DNA of 64,000 nucleotides from an uncultured Pelagibacteraceae bacterium (GTDB taxonomy: Bacteria > Pseudomonadota > Alphaproteobacteria > Pelagibacterales > Pelagibacteraceae). Each line of letters opens with the position of its first letter. Within the stretch, counting starts at the first letter, position 1. Where the stretch lies: the NCBI GenBank assembly GCA_902591045.1, contig CACIZC010000005.1, forward strand, positions 1 to 64,000. Direction: 5' to 3'. Below, piece by piece: positions 31,574 to 44,402 of the stretch. The position numbers and the translations under genes are program-made. The notes beneath the pieces are model-generated. The model saw only the letters and a list, made by a program, of their open reading frames with translations, ran no database searches and was not told the origin of the DNA.

Positions 31574-31737
31574 GGGGGTGAACTAGATTCGACGAGTGTC
31601 TAAAGGCTGTTCTTTCGTTCGAGATAGTTCCGACGTAACGGGCTAATTATAAATGCAAATGATAAATTTGCTCTTGCTGCTTAATTAATTTAAGAAAGCA
31701 CGGTCTGGGGCACCGGGTAACAGAACGCCCCTCTAAG
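31574..31737 (+). ncRNA. ssrA: tmRNA coding piece
   Basis: It starts with the acceptor strand GGGGGTG and the conserved GATTCGACG, has a structured stretch (31600-31645) where pseudoknot 1 lies in other tmRNAs, then the tag reading frame. After the tag, TCTG (31704-31707) pairs with CAGA (31721-31724) and GGGC (31708-31711) with GCCC (31727-31730), an H-type pseudoknot. The 3' limit is approximate; the ribosome-binding site of the next gene begins near 31745. Confidence 0.82.
31655..31684 (+). other. ssrA: tmRNA proteolysis-tag reading frame
   Basis: From the resume codon GCA at 31655 the frame reads ANDKFALAA and stops at TAA (31682-31684). With the alanine brought by tmRNA itself the tag would be (A)ANDKFALAA. 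The AND start and the hydrophobic ALAA end match known tags; the C terminus is the part read by ClpXP. At nine encoded residues it is shorter than the Caulobacter tag (AANDNFAEEFAVAA). Confidence 0.88.
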
Positions 31738-31749
31738 AAAGAATAAGGA

Positions 31750-32448
31750 ATGTCTAGCAAAATTGGTTTACTCTCAGATATACACGGAAATTTTTTTGCC
31801 CTTAAAGCAGTACTTGATAAAGCAAAAAAAGAAAAAATAACAGATTTTATTTTTTGTGGTGACTTAGTTGGTTACTACTATGAACCAAAAAAATGCTTAG
31901 AGTTGCTATCAAGCTTTAAAGTAGAATTTATAAAGGGAAATCATGAAATTATGATGGATGATTTTTTAAAAAAAAAAATAAGCCAAGAAAGCATAATAAA
32001 AAAATACGGTCATGGGTTACAAAATGCTGTTGATCAGCTTTCTAAAGAACAAATAGAATTTTTACTATCCCTCAATCATACAAAAACTATAAAGATAAAA
32101 AATAAATTAGTTAACATAAGTCATGGCTCACCGTGGAGTCCTTTTGATTATATTTATAAAAATTCTTCAGATGAAACTTTTAAAAAATTCTCAAATCGTA
32201 AAGAAGATATTTTTATTTTTGGTAATACACACCATCAGATGAAAACAACTAAATACTCAAAAATTATGATTAATCCTGGTTCGGTTGGACAACCTCGGGA
32301 TAATAGAGGTGTAGCTTCTTGGGCAACTTTAGATCAAGATAATTTTGAAGTTGATTTTTTTTCAGAGAAATATGATAAAGATCATCTTTTAGAACAGATA
32401 AAAAGAATTGAAAAAGAAAATCACAATAATTATAAGGCTTTAATTTGA
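31750..32448 (+). CDS. Metallophosphoesterase (YfcE/calcineurin-like)
   Basis: 232 residues. Metal ligands follow the family order: Asp10 and His12 (LLSDIHGN), Asp38 (CGDLVGYYYE), Asn64 and His65 (KGNHE), His in ISHGSPW and His in FGNTHHQ, ending NPGSVGQPRD. Such enzymes hydrolyse phosphomonoesters or cyclic phosphodiesters; the substrate is unknown. It starts just after the tmRNA gene with an AAGGA ribosome-binding site and overlaps the next gene by four bases. Its coding sequence contains an A11 run near 31968-31978, but the frame is intact. Confidence 0.9.
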   Translation: MSSKIGLLSDIHGNFFALKAVLDKAKKEKITDFIFCGDLVGYYYEPKKCLELLSSFKVEFIKGNHEIMMDDFLKKKISQESIIKKYGHGLQNAVDQLSKEQIEFLLSLNHTKTIKIKNKLVNISHGSPWSPFDYIYKNSSDETFKKFSNRKEDIFIFGNTHHQMKTTKYSKIMINPGSVGQPRDNRGVASWATLDQDNFEVDFFSEKYDKDHLLEQIKRIEKENHNNYKALI

Positions 32449-33389
32449 AACTTAAAAAAAAAATATTAATTACTGGTATTGGTAGCGATATTGCACAAGG
32501 AATGTGTAGAATAATAAAACAGAAATTTCCTTCGTGTAAGATTTATGGATCTGATATTGGCTACATGCATAGTGGAAAATTATTTGCGGATAGGCTAACA
32601 ATATTTCCAAGGGCAGATCGAAAGATTGAATATATCAAAAAATTAAATTCATACATTCAAAAAAATAAAATTGATTTATTCATCCCTACTTCTGAAACTG
32701 AAATATTACTTTTTGATAAATACAAAAAAAAAATAAAAATTAATAAATTTATTTGTCCTTCAACAAAGCTAATTTTGATTGGTTCTGATAAATATAAAAC
32801 TTATCAGTATTTAAAATCTTTGGGAATTCAAACGCCTTGGACTTATCAAACCAAGGACTTAAAAAAACCAATAAAATTTCCTTGCCTAGTAAAAGGAAAG
32901 CATGGTAGAGGATCAAAAAATTTATTTATCTGCAATAATTCTGAGGAAGCTAAATTTTTTTCTAAGTATTTCAAAAATGGCATATTTCAAGAAATTTTAG
33001 TTCCAAAGGAAAAAGAGATAACTTGTGCAATCTATAGATTTAAAAATAAGGAAATAAAAATTTTACAACTTTTAAGAAGCTTAAAAGATGGTTACACAGT
33101 TTGGTCTAAAGTAGTAAAAAATAAAAATATCGAAACACTGTGCAGAAATTTAACAAAAAAAATTAATTTTTATGGACCAGCAAATTTCCAATTAATTTTA
33201 ACAAAAAAAGGACCGAGAATATTTGAAATCAATCCCCGATTTTCATCAACTATTTTGATGAGAAACTACCTTGGATTTACTGATTTTATTTGGAGTATCG
33301 AGGAAGCTTTTAATTTAAAAATAACTAAAAAGAAAATTTTAAGTCAAAAAATAATTTCTAGATTTGATGAAATTAAATTTTTAAATTAA
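32445..33389 (+). CDS. ATP-grasp ligase, substrate unknown
   Basis: 314 residues. A Rossmann-like N-terminal domain (ILITGIGSDIAQGMCRIIKQ) is followed by the ATP-grasp fold: FPCLVKGKHGRGSKNLFICN as the nucleotide loop, and GPRIFEINPRFSS with the Mg2+-binding Glu and Asn. The layout matches the CarB-like or PylC-like ligases found in polysaccharide and peptide-modifying loci. The start is TTG at 32445, overlapping the phosphoesterase stop by four bases, so the two are probably translated together. Its stop overlaps the convergent MazG-like gene by four bases. Confidence 0.85.
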   Translation: MKLKKKILITGIGSDIAQGMCRIIKQKFPSCKIYGSDIGYMHSGKLFADRLTIFPRADRKIEYIKKLNSYIQKNKIDLFIPTSETEILLFDKYKKKIKINKFICPSTKLILIGSDKYKTYQYLKSLGIQTPWTYQTKDLKKPIKFPCLVKGKHGRGSKNLFICNNSEEAKFFSKYFKNGIFQEILVPKEKEITCAIYRFKNKEIKILQLLRSLKDGYTVWSKVVKNKNIETLCRNLTKKINFYGPANFQLILTKKGPRIFEINPRFSSTILMRNYLGFTDFIWSIEEAFNLKITKKKILSQKIISRFDEIKFLN

Positions 33390-33757
33390 TCAATAAACTT
33401 ACTCAAATCTGGTTGAAAGTAATTCGGTCCTTTCATAACTTTTCCATCTTTGTTGTATATAGGTTTGCCATCTTTACCGAGTTTACTCATATTGGAATTT
33501 TGCACTTCTTGAAAACACTTGTCTAAATCGATTCCGAATGAATGTCCGGCTCCATAGGTTACATACAAAATATCAGTCAAAGAATCTGCTATTTCAACCA
33601 AGTTTTTATCTTTAATAGCTTTAGCAAATTCATCCAATTCCTCTTTTATCAAAGCGTATCTAAGCTTGGTGATTCGATCTGAAGGAAATTCAGATTTATT
33701 TTTTACCTCTTGACCAAATTTTTCCATAAATTTCTTAACACTTTCAAAGTTTGTCAT
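33386..33757 (-). CDS. MazG-like/PRA-PH-type nucleotide pyrophosphohydrolase
   Basis: 123 residues. An all-alpha NTP pyrophosphatase pattern is visible: KEELDEFAKAI, then EIADSLTDILYVTYGAGHSF, giving the ExxE and D-x-x-D Mg2+ ligands. The C-terminal part (MSKLGKDGKPIYNKDGKVMK) is typical of a phage and bacterial subfamily that hydrolyses nucleoside triphosphates. A house-cleaning role is inferred. It is divergent from fumC with about 73 bases between them and convergent with the ATP-grasp gene. Confidence 0.86.
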   Translation of the reverse strand: MTNFESVKKFMEKFGQEVKNKSEFPSDRITKLRYALIKEELDEFAKAIKDKNLVEIADSLTDILYVTYGAGHSFGIDLDKCFQEVQNSNMSKLGKDGKPIYNKDGKVMKGPNYFQPDLSKFID

Positions 33758-33830
33758 AAAATCCTCATAATTTATTTAGATAGTAAATTTATTTACAATT
33801 TTATAGGCATAATATAACTTAGTTTTATCA

Positions 33831-35222
33831 ATGAAATACAGAATAGAATACGACTCCTTAGGAAAAATTAAAGTGCCTGGTGATAAGTACTGGGGAGCGT
33901 CTACACAAAGATCTAACAAATACTTTGATATTGGAGATTTTCTTGTGAGGCCAATACTAATTCACTCAATAGCAATAATTAAAAAGGCTGCCGCAATAGT
34001 AAATTCTAAAAATGGCGATTTAGATAAAAAATTGAAAAAGTATATTGTTAAGGCAGCTGATGAGGTAATTTCTGGAAAATTAGAAAAACACTTTCCGTTA
34101 AAAGTTTGGCAAACAGGTTCTGGTACACAAACCAATATGAATGTCAATGAAGTCATAGCTAATAGAGGAATTCAAATGATGGGTGGAAAAATGGGAACAA
34201 AAAAACCTATTCATCCTAATGATCACATTAACAAGTCTCAATCAACAAATGACGTTTTTCCTACAGCAATGCATATTGCTATAGCTATTAAAGCTAATAA
34301 AAAACTTATCCCTTCTTTAAAGTTGTTGGAGAATGAATTAAGCAAAAAAGTTAAAAAATTTAGTAAAATAGTTAAATTAGGCCGCACACATCTACAGGAT
34401 GCAACTCCATTAACGCTTGGTCAGGAATTTTCTGGATATCATTCGCAATTAAAAAAATGCATTGAAAGAATAGAGGGCGCATTAAAGGAGATATACTTTT
34501 TAGCACAAGGAGGAACAGCGGTAGGTACTGGCCTTAATACTAAAAAAAATTTTGATAAGAAAATTGTTAAGGAAATTAGAAAAATTACTAAATTACCTTT
34601 CAAAACAGCTCCTAATAAATTTGCTGCGTTAGCTGCTCATGACGCGATAGTAAATTTTTCAGGAACAATGAATACAACAGCGGTGTGCTTAATGAAAATA
34701 GCAAATGACATAAGATTTCTAGGATCCGGTCCAAGAGCAGGTTATGGAGAGTTAATACTCCCTGAAAATGAACCCGGTTCATCTATAATGCCTGGGAAAG
34801 TAAATCCAACTCAGTGTGAAGCGGTAACCATGGTTTGTGTGAAAGTAATTGGTAACCACAACGGTATAACTATGGCTGGTTCACACGGACACTTTGAATT
34901 AAACGTTTTTAAACCTTTAATTATTCATAATATTCTTCAGTCTATAAATATTATGTCGGACTCTTCAAAAGCTTTTGCTTCTTACTGTATAAGAGGTTTA
35001 GAAGCTAATAAGAAAAAAATTCAATCAAATCTTGATAACTCTTTAATGCTTGTTACAGCACTTTCGCCAAAAATTGGTTATGACAATGCAGCAAAAATTG
35101 CAAAATCAGCATACAAAAACGGTACAACATTAAAACATGAAGCATTAAAATCTGGCTTAATAAGCGAAAAAGATTTTATAAAAATAGTAGATCCAAAAAA
35201 AATGGTTAAACCTGGTAATTAA
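33831..35222 (+). CDS. fumC: Fumarate hydratase, class II
   Basis: 463 residues, normal length. The superfamily signature [15 protein letters not shown] is present, as are [18 protein letters not shown] and [20 protein letters not shown], which make the active site, and [12 protein letters not shown]. It interconverts fumarate and malate in the citric-acid cycle without an Fe-S cluster. Transcribed alone and divergent from the pyrophosphohydrolase gene. Confidence 0.97.
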   Translation: MKYRIEYDSLGKIKVPGDKYWGASTQRSNKYFDIGDFLVRPILIHSIAIIKKAAAIVNSKNGDLDKKLKKYIVKAADEVISGKLEKHFPLKVWQTGSGTQTNMNVNEVIANRGIQMMGGKMGTKKPIHPNDHINKSQSTNDVFPTAMHIAIAIKANKKLIPSLKLLENELSKKVKKFSKIVKLGRTHLQDATPLTLGQEFSGYHSQLKKCIERIEGALKEIYFLAQGGTAVGTGLNTKKNFDKKIVKEIRKITKLPFKTAPNKFAALAAHDAIVNFSGTMNTTAVCLMKIANDIRFLGSGPRAGYGELILPENEPGSSIMPGKVNPTQCEAVTMVCVKVIGNHNGITMAGSHGHFELNVFKPLIIHNILQSINIMSDSSKAFASYCIRGLEANKKKIQSNLDNSLMLVTALSPKIGYDNAAKIAKSAYKNGTTLKHEALKSGLISEKDFIKIVDPKKMVKPGN

Positions 35223-35228
35223 CCAGAG

Positions 35229-36701
35229 TTAAAATTCTTGAAAAGTTTCTTTTGCAAATTTTTTAATTTTAAAAAAATCAAGTACATCTAAAGTATTTTC
35301 CGATATTACATATTTATTAAAATTCTTTTCAATAGTTAAAATGTCTTTCTTTCCGATTTTTTCATTGTTATTTTTTATAATATTTTTTATTTTAAGTTCT
35401 CTGTCCTCTAAATAAATAACGCCTTGAACAATAGAAAATGCTTTTTTTTCATCAACATTATAAACTTCAAACTTTTTTAAAAATTTTCCGTAATCATCGG
35501 TTGAAAATCTGGTAGAAAATTCTATTCTTGGTGTTTCATCATTTTCTGTATACAAAATATCAAATTTTAGTTTAGAATCTTTATAAAGTTCAAGAGAGCC
35601 TTTTTTAATTTCAATATCTCCATTTTCAAAAAGCAAAATGCCATTCATGTCGTTTATTTTACCAAAAAAAGAGTTTGAACTTCTGCTTTGAATTTTTAAT
35701 TGTCCATTTATTTTTTTGCTTGAACCAAGGGTAAAATAAGAATTGTTATTATTTTTTGAAAAATAGTACAATAAAAATTTTCTTAAATTAAGATCGTTAA
35801 TATCTAAATTTAAATTAAAAAAAAAGTTTTTTTTAAAATTAATGTCGCCATTTATCTTAGAGTTTAAAAATTTTCCTCTAAAAAAAGAGTCTGTAATTTT
35901 AAAATCTTTAGAACCAGAAAAGTTTACTAAAAGTATATTTTCTAAAAAATTTAACTTTAATTGTCCTTTTTGACTTTTCAAATTACTTTTGGGATCAAAA
36001 GTTACATTAGAAGATATATTTAATTTTGGAATTTTAATTTTAAAATACTTTTTTTTATTTTTTTCATCAAAATAAGATATTTTAATTTTATTCTTAGCAA
36101 AAAAACCATTTATATTTATTTGATGAATATCATTTTTATATTTTTGATCTAAAGAAACCTTTTCAAAGATAACTTTTCCACCTTGGTCGTCCAAAAAAAA
36201 TAACGTTGAATTTTTAATTAATATATTTTTATTTTTGCTAATAGCTAAATAGTTAAAATAATCTTTGAATCCTTTGGAGTAAATCTCAATTTCCTGTTCT
36301 GATATAATTAAATTCTCTAATTTTATCGTTTGAAGACTCCCAAGATTTAAGATGGAAATTTTAAGAATTAAATTTTCAACTTTTAATTTACTAGAGTCTG
36401 AATTATTAAATTTTAAGTCTGTGTTTTTAAAATGAATTCTTGGAGTTGGAAATAAATTATAAGATATTTTACCATTAATGCTTGAGTTTAATTTAAAAAC
36501 TTTATCAATTTTATTTTCAAATAATTGTTTGTTTGAATTAAGATCAAAAAAGAAGGGTTTTAAAAAATAATAAAGCAAAGCCAATAATAATATTCCCAGG
36601 ACTACTCCAAATATTGTTTTTTTGTTTATATTGCTTTTTAACTTGTTAACATTCTTTTGGTTAAACAAAGATAGGACAACTTTAATAGCTGAAGTTTTCA
36701 T
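35229..36701 (-). CDS. AsmA-like envelope protein
   Basis: 490 residues. One membrane helix near the N terminus (KTIFGVVLGILLLALLYYFL), then LNSSINGKISYNLFPTPRIH and FKNTDLKF, the hallmark of AsmA N-terminal domains, and a long stretch of beta strands with many lysines. AsmA-like proteins form periplasmic bridges that carry lipids to the outer membrane or affect outer-membrane protein assembly. The C-terminal AsmA_2 domain is poorly conserved here. It is convergent with fumC (6 bases) and divergent from the helicase gene (41 bases). Confidence 0.75.
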   Translation of the reverse strand: MKTSAIKVVLSLFNQKNVNKLKSNINKKTIFGVVLGILLLALLYYFLKPFFFDLNSNKQLFENKIDKVFKLNSSINGKISYNLFPTPRIHFKNTDLKFNNSDSSKLKVENLILKISILNLGSLQTIKLENLIISEQEIEIYSKGFKDYFNYLAISKNKNILIKNSTLFFLDDQGGKVIFEKVSLDQKYKNDIHQININGFFAKNKIKISYFDEKNKKKYFKIKIPKLNISSNVTFDPKSNLKSQKGQLKLNFLENILLVNFSGSKDFKITDSFFRGKFLNSKINGDINFKKNFFFNLNLDINDLNLRKFLLYYFSKNNNNSYFTLGSSKKINGQLKIQSRSSNSFFGKINDMNGILLFENGDIEIKKGSLELYKDSKLKFDILYTENDETPRIEFSTRFSTDDYGKFLKKFEVYNVDEKKAFSIVQGVIYLEDRELKIKNIIKNNNEKIGKKDILTIEKNFNKYVISENTLDVLDFFKIKKFAKETFQEF

Positions 36702-36742
36702 TGTGTTGTTTTATAAATATGTAAAGCTTAAATTTTTACTCT

Positions 36743-38794
36743 GTGATTATGAAGGAAAAAAGAAACTTTTTGCAAGATTTAAATAAAGAACAAACCGCCG
36801 CAGTATTCAATACTGAAGGACCAACATTGGTAGTTGCAGGCGCAGGCTCAGGTAAAACCAAGGTGTTAACTTCACGAATGGCATATTTAGTTCAACAAAA
36901 AAAGGCATGGCCAAATCAAATACTATGTGTGACCTTTACAAATAAAGCGGCAAAAGAAATGAGAAATAGAGTAATTAGTTTATTGGGTGGAGAACTAAAA
37001 TCAATTTCTTGGCTAGGAACATTTCATTCTATAAGCGTTAAGTTTTTAAGAAGACACGCTGAAGCTATAGGTTTAAAAAGTAATTTCACAATTTTAGATA
37101 CAGATGACCAAAAAAAATTGGTTAGAAATATTTGTAAGGCTGAAAATATTGATGCAAAAAAGATTTCTCCTCAATTTATATTAGCTTTAATTGACAAATG
37201 GAAAAATAAAGGACTGCTTCCTGAAGAAGTTAAGTCATCTAAAAAAGATATTTTTGAAAAACAAATTTTAAAAGTTTATAATATTTATCAAGGTAAAATT
37301 AGGGATCTAAATTGTTGTGATTTTGGAGATTTAATTCTTTATTGCGTAAAATTATTTGAAAAAAACCCTGATATAAAAAAAATTTACTCAAATAATTTTA
37401 AATACATACTTGTAGATGAATATCAGGATACAAATTTTATTCAAAATAAATGGCTACAATTAATTATAAATGAAAAACAAAATATATGTTGTGTGGGTGA
37501 TGATGATCAATCCATTTACAGCTGGAGAGGTGCTGAAATAAAAAATTTCTTAAGCTTTGATAAGGTGTATCCTAAGTGTAAAATTTTTAGATTGGAGCAG
37601 AATTATAGATCTACCAAAAATATTTTAGATTCTGCATCTTTTTTAATTTCGCACAACAAAGATCGTCTAGGAAAAAAACTTTGGTCTGACGGTAAAAAAG
37701 GTGATCTTGTAAAATTGAACTGTTATAAAAATGGAAAAGAAGAAGCTCGTGGAGTTGGTAGTGTTATTGAGGAAAATATAAAAAAAAAGAACTCCTTAAA
37801 TAATATAGCAATACTTGTCAGAGCCATATATCAAACTCGAGAATTTGAAGAGAGATTTCTTAAGATAGGAGTAAATTATAGAATTATTGGAGGCATTAAA
37901 TTCTACGAAAGAGCAGAAGTAAAAGATGTTATTTGTTATTTAAGAATTATAAATCAAAAATTTGATGATTTAGCTTTTGAAAGAATAACAAATACCCCAC
38001 GTAGAGGTTTGGGTGAAGCAACTATAAAACAATTATATGAATTTTCTTCTAAAAATAAAATTTGCTTAGAAGACTCTGCTCGGAAACTGCTTCAGTTGAA
38101 TCAATTTAAACCTAAAATAAAATCTTCAATAAAGCATCTTTTGGAGCTAATAAGTAAATGGAGATCTGACCTCAAAAAAAATAAACATTATGATTTATTA
38201 AAAATTATTTTAGATGAGTCTGGATATTCTGCAATGCTAAAAAATAAAAAAGATCTAGAGAATGAAAATCGAATAGAAAATCTAAAAGAACTTTTAAGAG
38301 CAATGCATGATTATGATAATTTACAGGGATTCCTGGAACATGTCGCTCTAGCCACATCAATTGATCAAGAATGGGAAGATGAAAAAGTGAATGTGATGAC
38401 AATGCATGCTGCAAAAGGATTGGAATTTGACACGGTATTTTTACCAGGATGGGAAGAAAATTTGTTTCCACACCAAAAATCTTTAGAAGAAAAAGGCGAC
38501 TTTGCTTTGGAAGAAGAAAGAAGATTGGCCTATGTTGGGATTACCAGAGCTAAAAAAAAGGCCTACATATCTTTTGCTATGCAAAGATCATGGCATGGTG
38601 AGTGGATGGATAGTTTGCCTTCAAGATTTGTAAATGAACTTCCAGAAGAAAGTATAGAAAAAAATGAAGAAACCGTAAAAGAAGTTTCTGATGATTTCGA
38701 CTTCAATCAGGATGAACTTTTTGATAACAATGAAGAATATAGAAGCCCTGGATGGAATAGGTTAAAAAAAAAATTACTCAAATGGAAACAGTGA
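36743..38794 (+). CDS. uvrD: UvrD/PcrA-family DNA helicase
   Basis: 683 residues, superfamily 1A. Motifs in order: the Q motif DLNKEQTAAV, Walker A GAGSGKT at 33-39, DEYQDTN, GDDDQSIYSWRGAE, LEQNYRST and VMTMHAAKGLEFDTVFLPGW. The enzyme unwinds DNA 3' to 5' in nucleotide-excision and mismatch repair. It is a little shorter than E. coli UvrD (720), mainly in the C-terminal tail. The start could be the ATG at 36743 or the one two codons later. Confidence 0.95.
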   Translation: MIMKEKRNFLQDLNKEQTAAVFNTEGPTLVVAGAGSGKTKVLTSRMAYLVQQKKAWPNQILCVTFTNKAAKEMRNRVISLLGGELKSISWLGTFHSISVKFLRRHAEAIGLKSNFTILDTDDQKKLVRNICKAENIDAKKISPQFILALIDKWKNKGLLPEEVKSSKKDIFEKQILKVYNIYQGKIRDLNCCDFGDLILYCVKLFEKNPDIKKIYSNNFKYILVDEYQDTNFIQNKWLQLIINEKQNICCVGDDDQSIYSWRGAEIKNFLSFDKVYPKCKIFRLEQNYRSTKNILDSASFLISHNKDRLGKKLWSDGKKGDLVKLNCYKNGKEEARGVGSVIEENIKKKNSLNNIAILVRAIYQTREFEERFLKIGVNYRIIGGIKFYERAEVKDVICYLRIINQKFDDLAFERITNTPRRGLGEATIKQLYEFSSKNKICLEDSARKLLQLNQFKPKIKSSIKHLLELISKWRSDLKKNKHYDLLKIILDESGYSAMLKNKKDLENENRIENLKELLRAMHDYDNLQGFLEHVALATSIDQEWEDEKVNVMTMHAAKGLEFDTVFLPGWEENLFPHQKSLEEKGDFALEEERRLAYVGITRAKKKAYISFAMQRSWHGEWMDSLPSRFVNELPEESIEKNEETVKEVSDDFDFNQDELFDNNEEYRSPGWNRLKKKLLKWKQ

Positions 38795-38809
38795 TTTAGC
38801 TTCTTCAGT

Positions 38810-43355
<4,546 letters not shown>

Positions 43356-43403
43356 GTTCTATTAGTAACAAAAAAAACACTTCGCGTAAAATAGTGTTAA
43401 AAC

Positions 43404-44333
43404 TTAGGCGTTTACAGCAAGTCTCTTATGAATAGGAAGGATTTTTCTTACTTTTGACGAAGAAGATTCATTCTCAACGATATCGTAATTGTTCTTATCT
43501 GAAAAAATCTTTTTCAAAAATTCGTTTGTTAAAGCATGGCCACCATGAATACACTCTACTGAACCAATAACTCTTGCACCAGACAACATAAAATCTCCTG
43601 CCAGGTCAAGTATCTTATGGTTTACAAATTCTTTTTTAGATCTAAGTCCACCTTCATTGAGAATTTTGTTTCCTTGAACTACAACCGCATTATCTAATGA
43701 ACCACCTTTTGCTAAACCAATGGATTTGATTGCTTCTATGTCTTCATATAAACAAAAAGTTCTTGCAACGTAAATTTCTTCTAAATTTTTCTTTTGAAAA
43801 TTTGTGCTATTTTTTTGGTTTTGAATCAAAGGACTCTTTTTATAATTTAATGTAAATTTAACTTCGAAGTTATTAGTTGTTGGGTTTATATTTATTGATT
43901 TATCATCTTCCTTTAATTCTACTTTCTTTTTAATTTTTATAAATTTTCTTTTACCTTCTAAAGTCTTAAGTCCACAATTTTTTATAATCTTAACAAAATC
44001 TTTTGCAGACCCATCCATTATTGGCACTTCTGGACCGTTTAAATTTACAACTAAATTGTCAACACCACAGATATAAAATGCAGCCATCAAGTGTTCTATG
44101 GTTGAAACACTTGCTCCAAAATCATTTTCTATTTTTGTGCATAGTTTTGCTGAAGAAACATTTTTGAAATTTGCTATAATTTCATTATTTTTTTCTAAAT
44201 CTGTTCTTTTAAAAGTTATTCCAGAGTTGGAATTTGCTGGGATCAAGGTAACATCAACATTGACTCCTGAATGTAAGCCTATTCCAGAGAAACTTATCTC
44301 GCTATTTAATGTTTTTTGATTACTTTCCCACAT
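43404..44333 (-). CDS. lpxC: UDP-3-O-acyl-N-acetylglucosamine deacetylase
   Basis: 309 residues. Zinc ligands and active-site residues are present: His81 in STIEHLMAAFY, His and Asp in HKILDLAGDFML, and His in IHGGHALTNEF. LpxC performs the committed step of lipid A synthesis, so this cell makes lipopolysaccharide. It comes 69 bases after ftsA, the position usually taken by ftsZ-then-lpxC; ftsZ itself is elsewhere in the cluster. Confidence 0.97.
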   Translation of the reverse strand: MWESNQKTLNSEISFSGIGLHSGVNVDVTLIPANSNSGITFKRTDLEKNNEIIANFKNVSSAKLCTKIENDFGASVSTIEHLMAAFYICGVDNLVVNLNGPEVPIMDGSAKDFVKIIKNCGLKTLEGKRKFIKIKKKVELKEDDKSININPTTNNFEVKFTLNYKKSPLIQNQKNSTNFQKKNLEEIYVARTFCLYEDIEAIKSIGLAKGGSLDNAVVVQGNKILNEGGLRSKKEFVNHKILDLAGDFMLSGARVIGSVECIHGGHALTNEFLKKIFSDKNNYDIVENESSSSKVRKILPIHKRLAVNA

Positions 44334-44402
44334 AAGGAATTTATATAAAAATTAGAAATTCAGTTGAAAACAACTAATATTACAGAAAACTACAATGTTT
44401 TT

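Larger units (their letters stand above)
31488..31737 (+). ncRNA. ssrA: Circularly permuted (two-piece) tmRNA gene
   Basis: The tRNA-like halves are in reversed order, as in alphaproteobacterial two-piece tmRNA. First comes the acceptor piece, ending CACCTCC-ACCA at 31569; four bases (TAAT, 31570-31573) later the coding piece starts GGGGGTG at 31574 and continues AACTAGATTCGACG. GGGGGTG pairs with CACCTCC over seven positions, one of them G-T. tmRNA with SmpB rescues stalled ribosomes and adds a degradation tag. A coding region, a candidate pseudoknot near the 3' end (31704-31730) and a GTTGG/CCAAC hairpin at 31490-31503 are visible. The outer limits are approximate. This RNA explains nearly all of the 300-base gap between the protein genes here. 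Confidence 0.93.

Noticed and set aside
31968..31978. Run of eleven A in the phosphoesterase gene as a phase-variation tract
   Set aside because: Such runs are common in this AT-rich DNA, the frame is intact, and there is no evidence of length variation.
24976..33389. Prophage or transposon behind the sugar block
   Set aside because: No integrase, transposase, terminal repeats or phage structural genes are visible.
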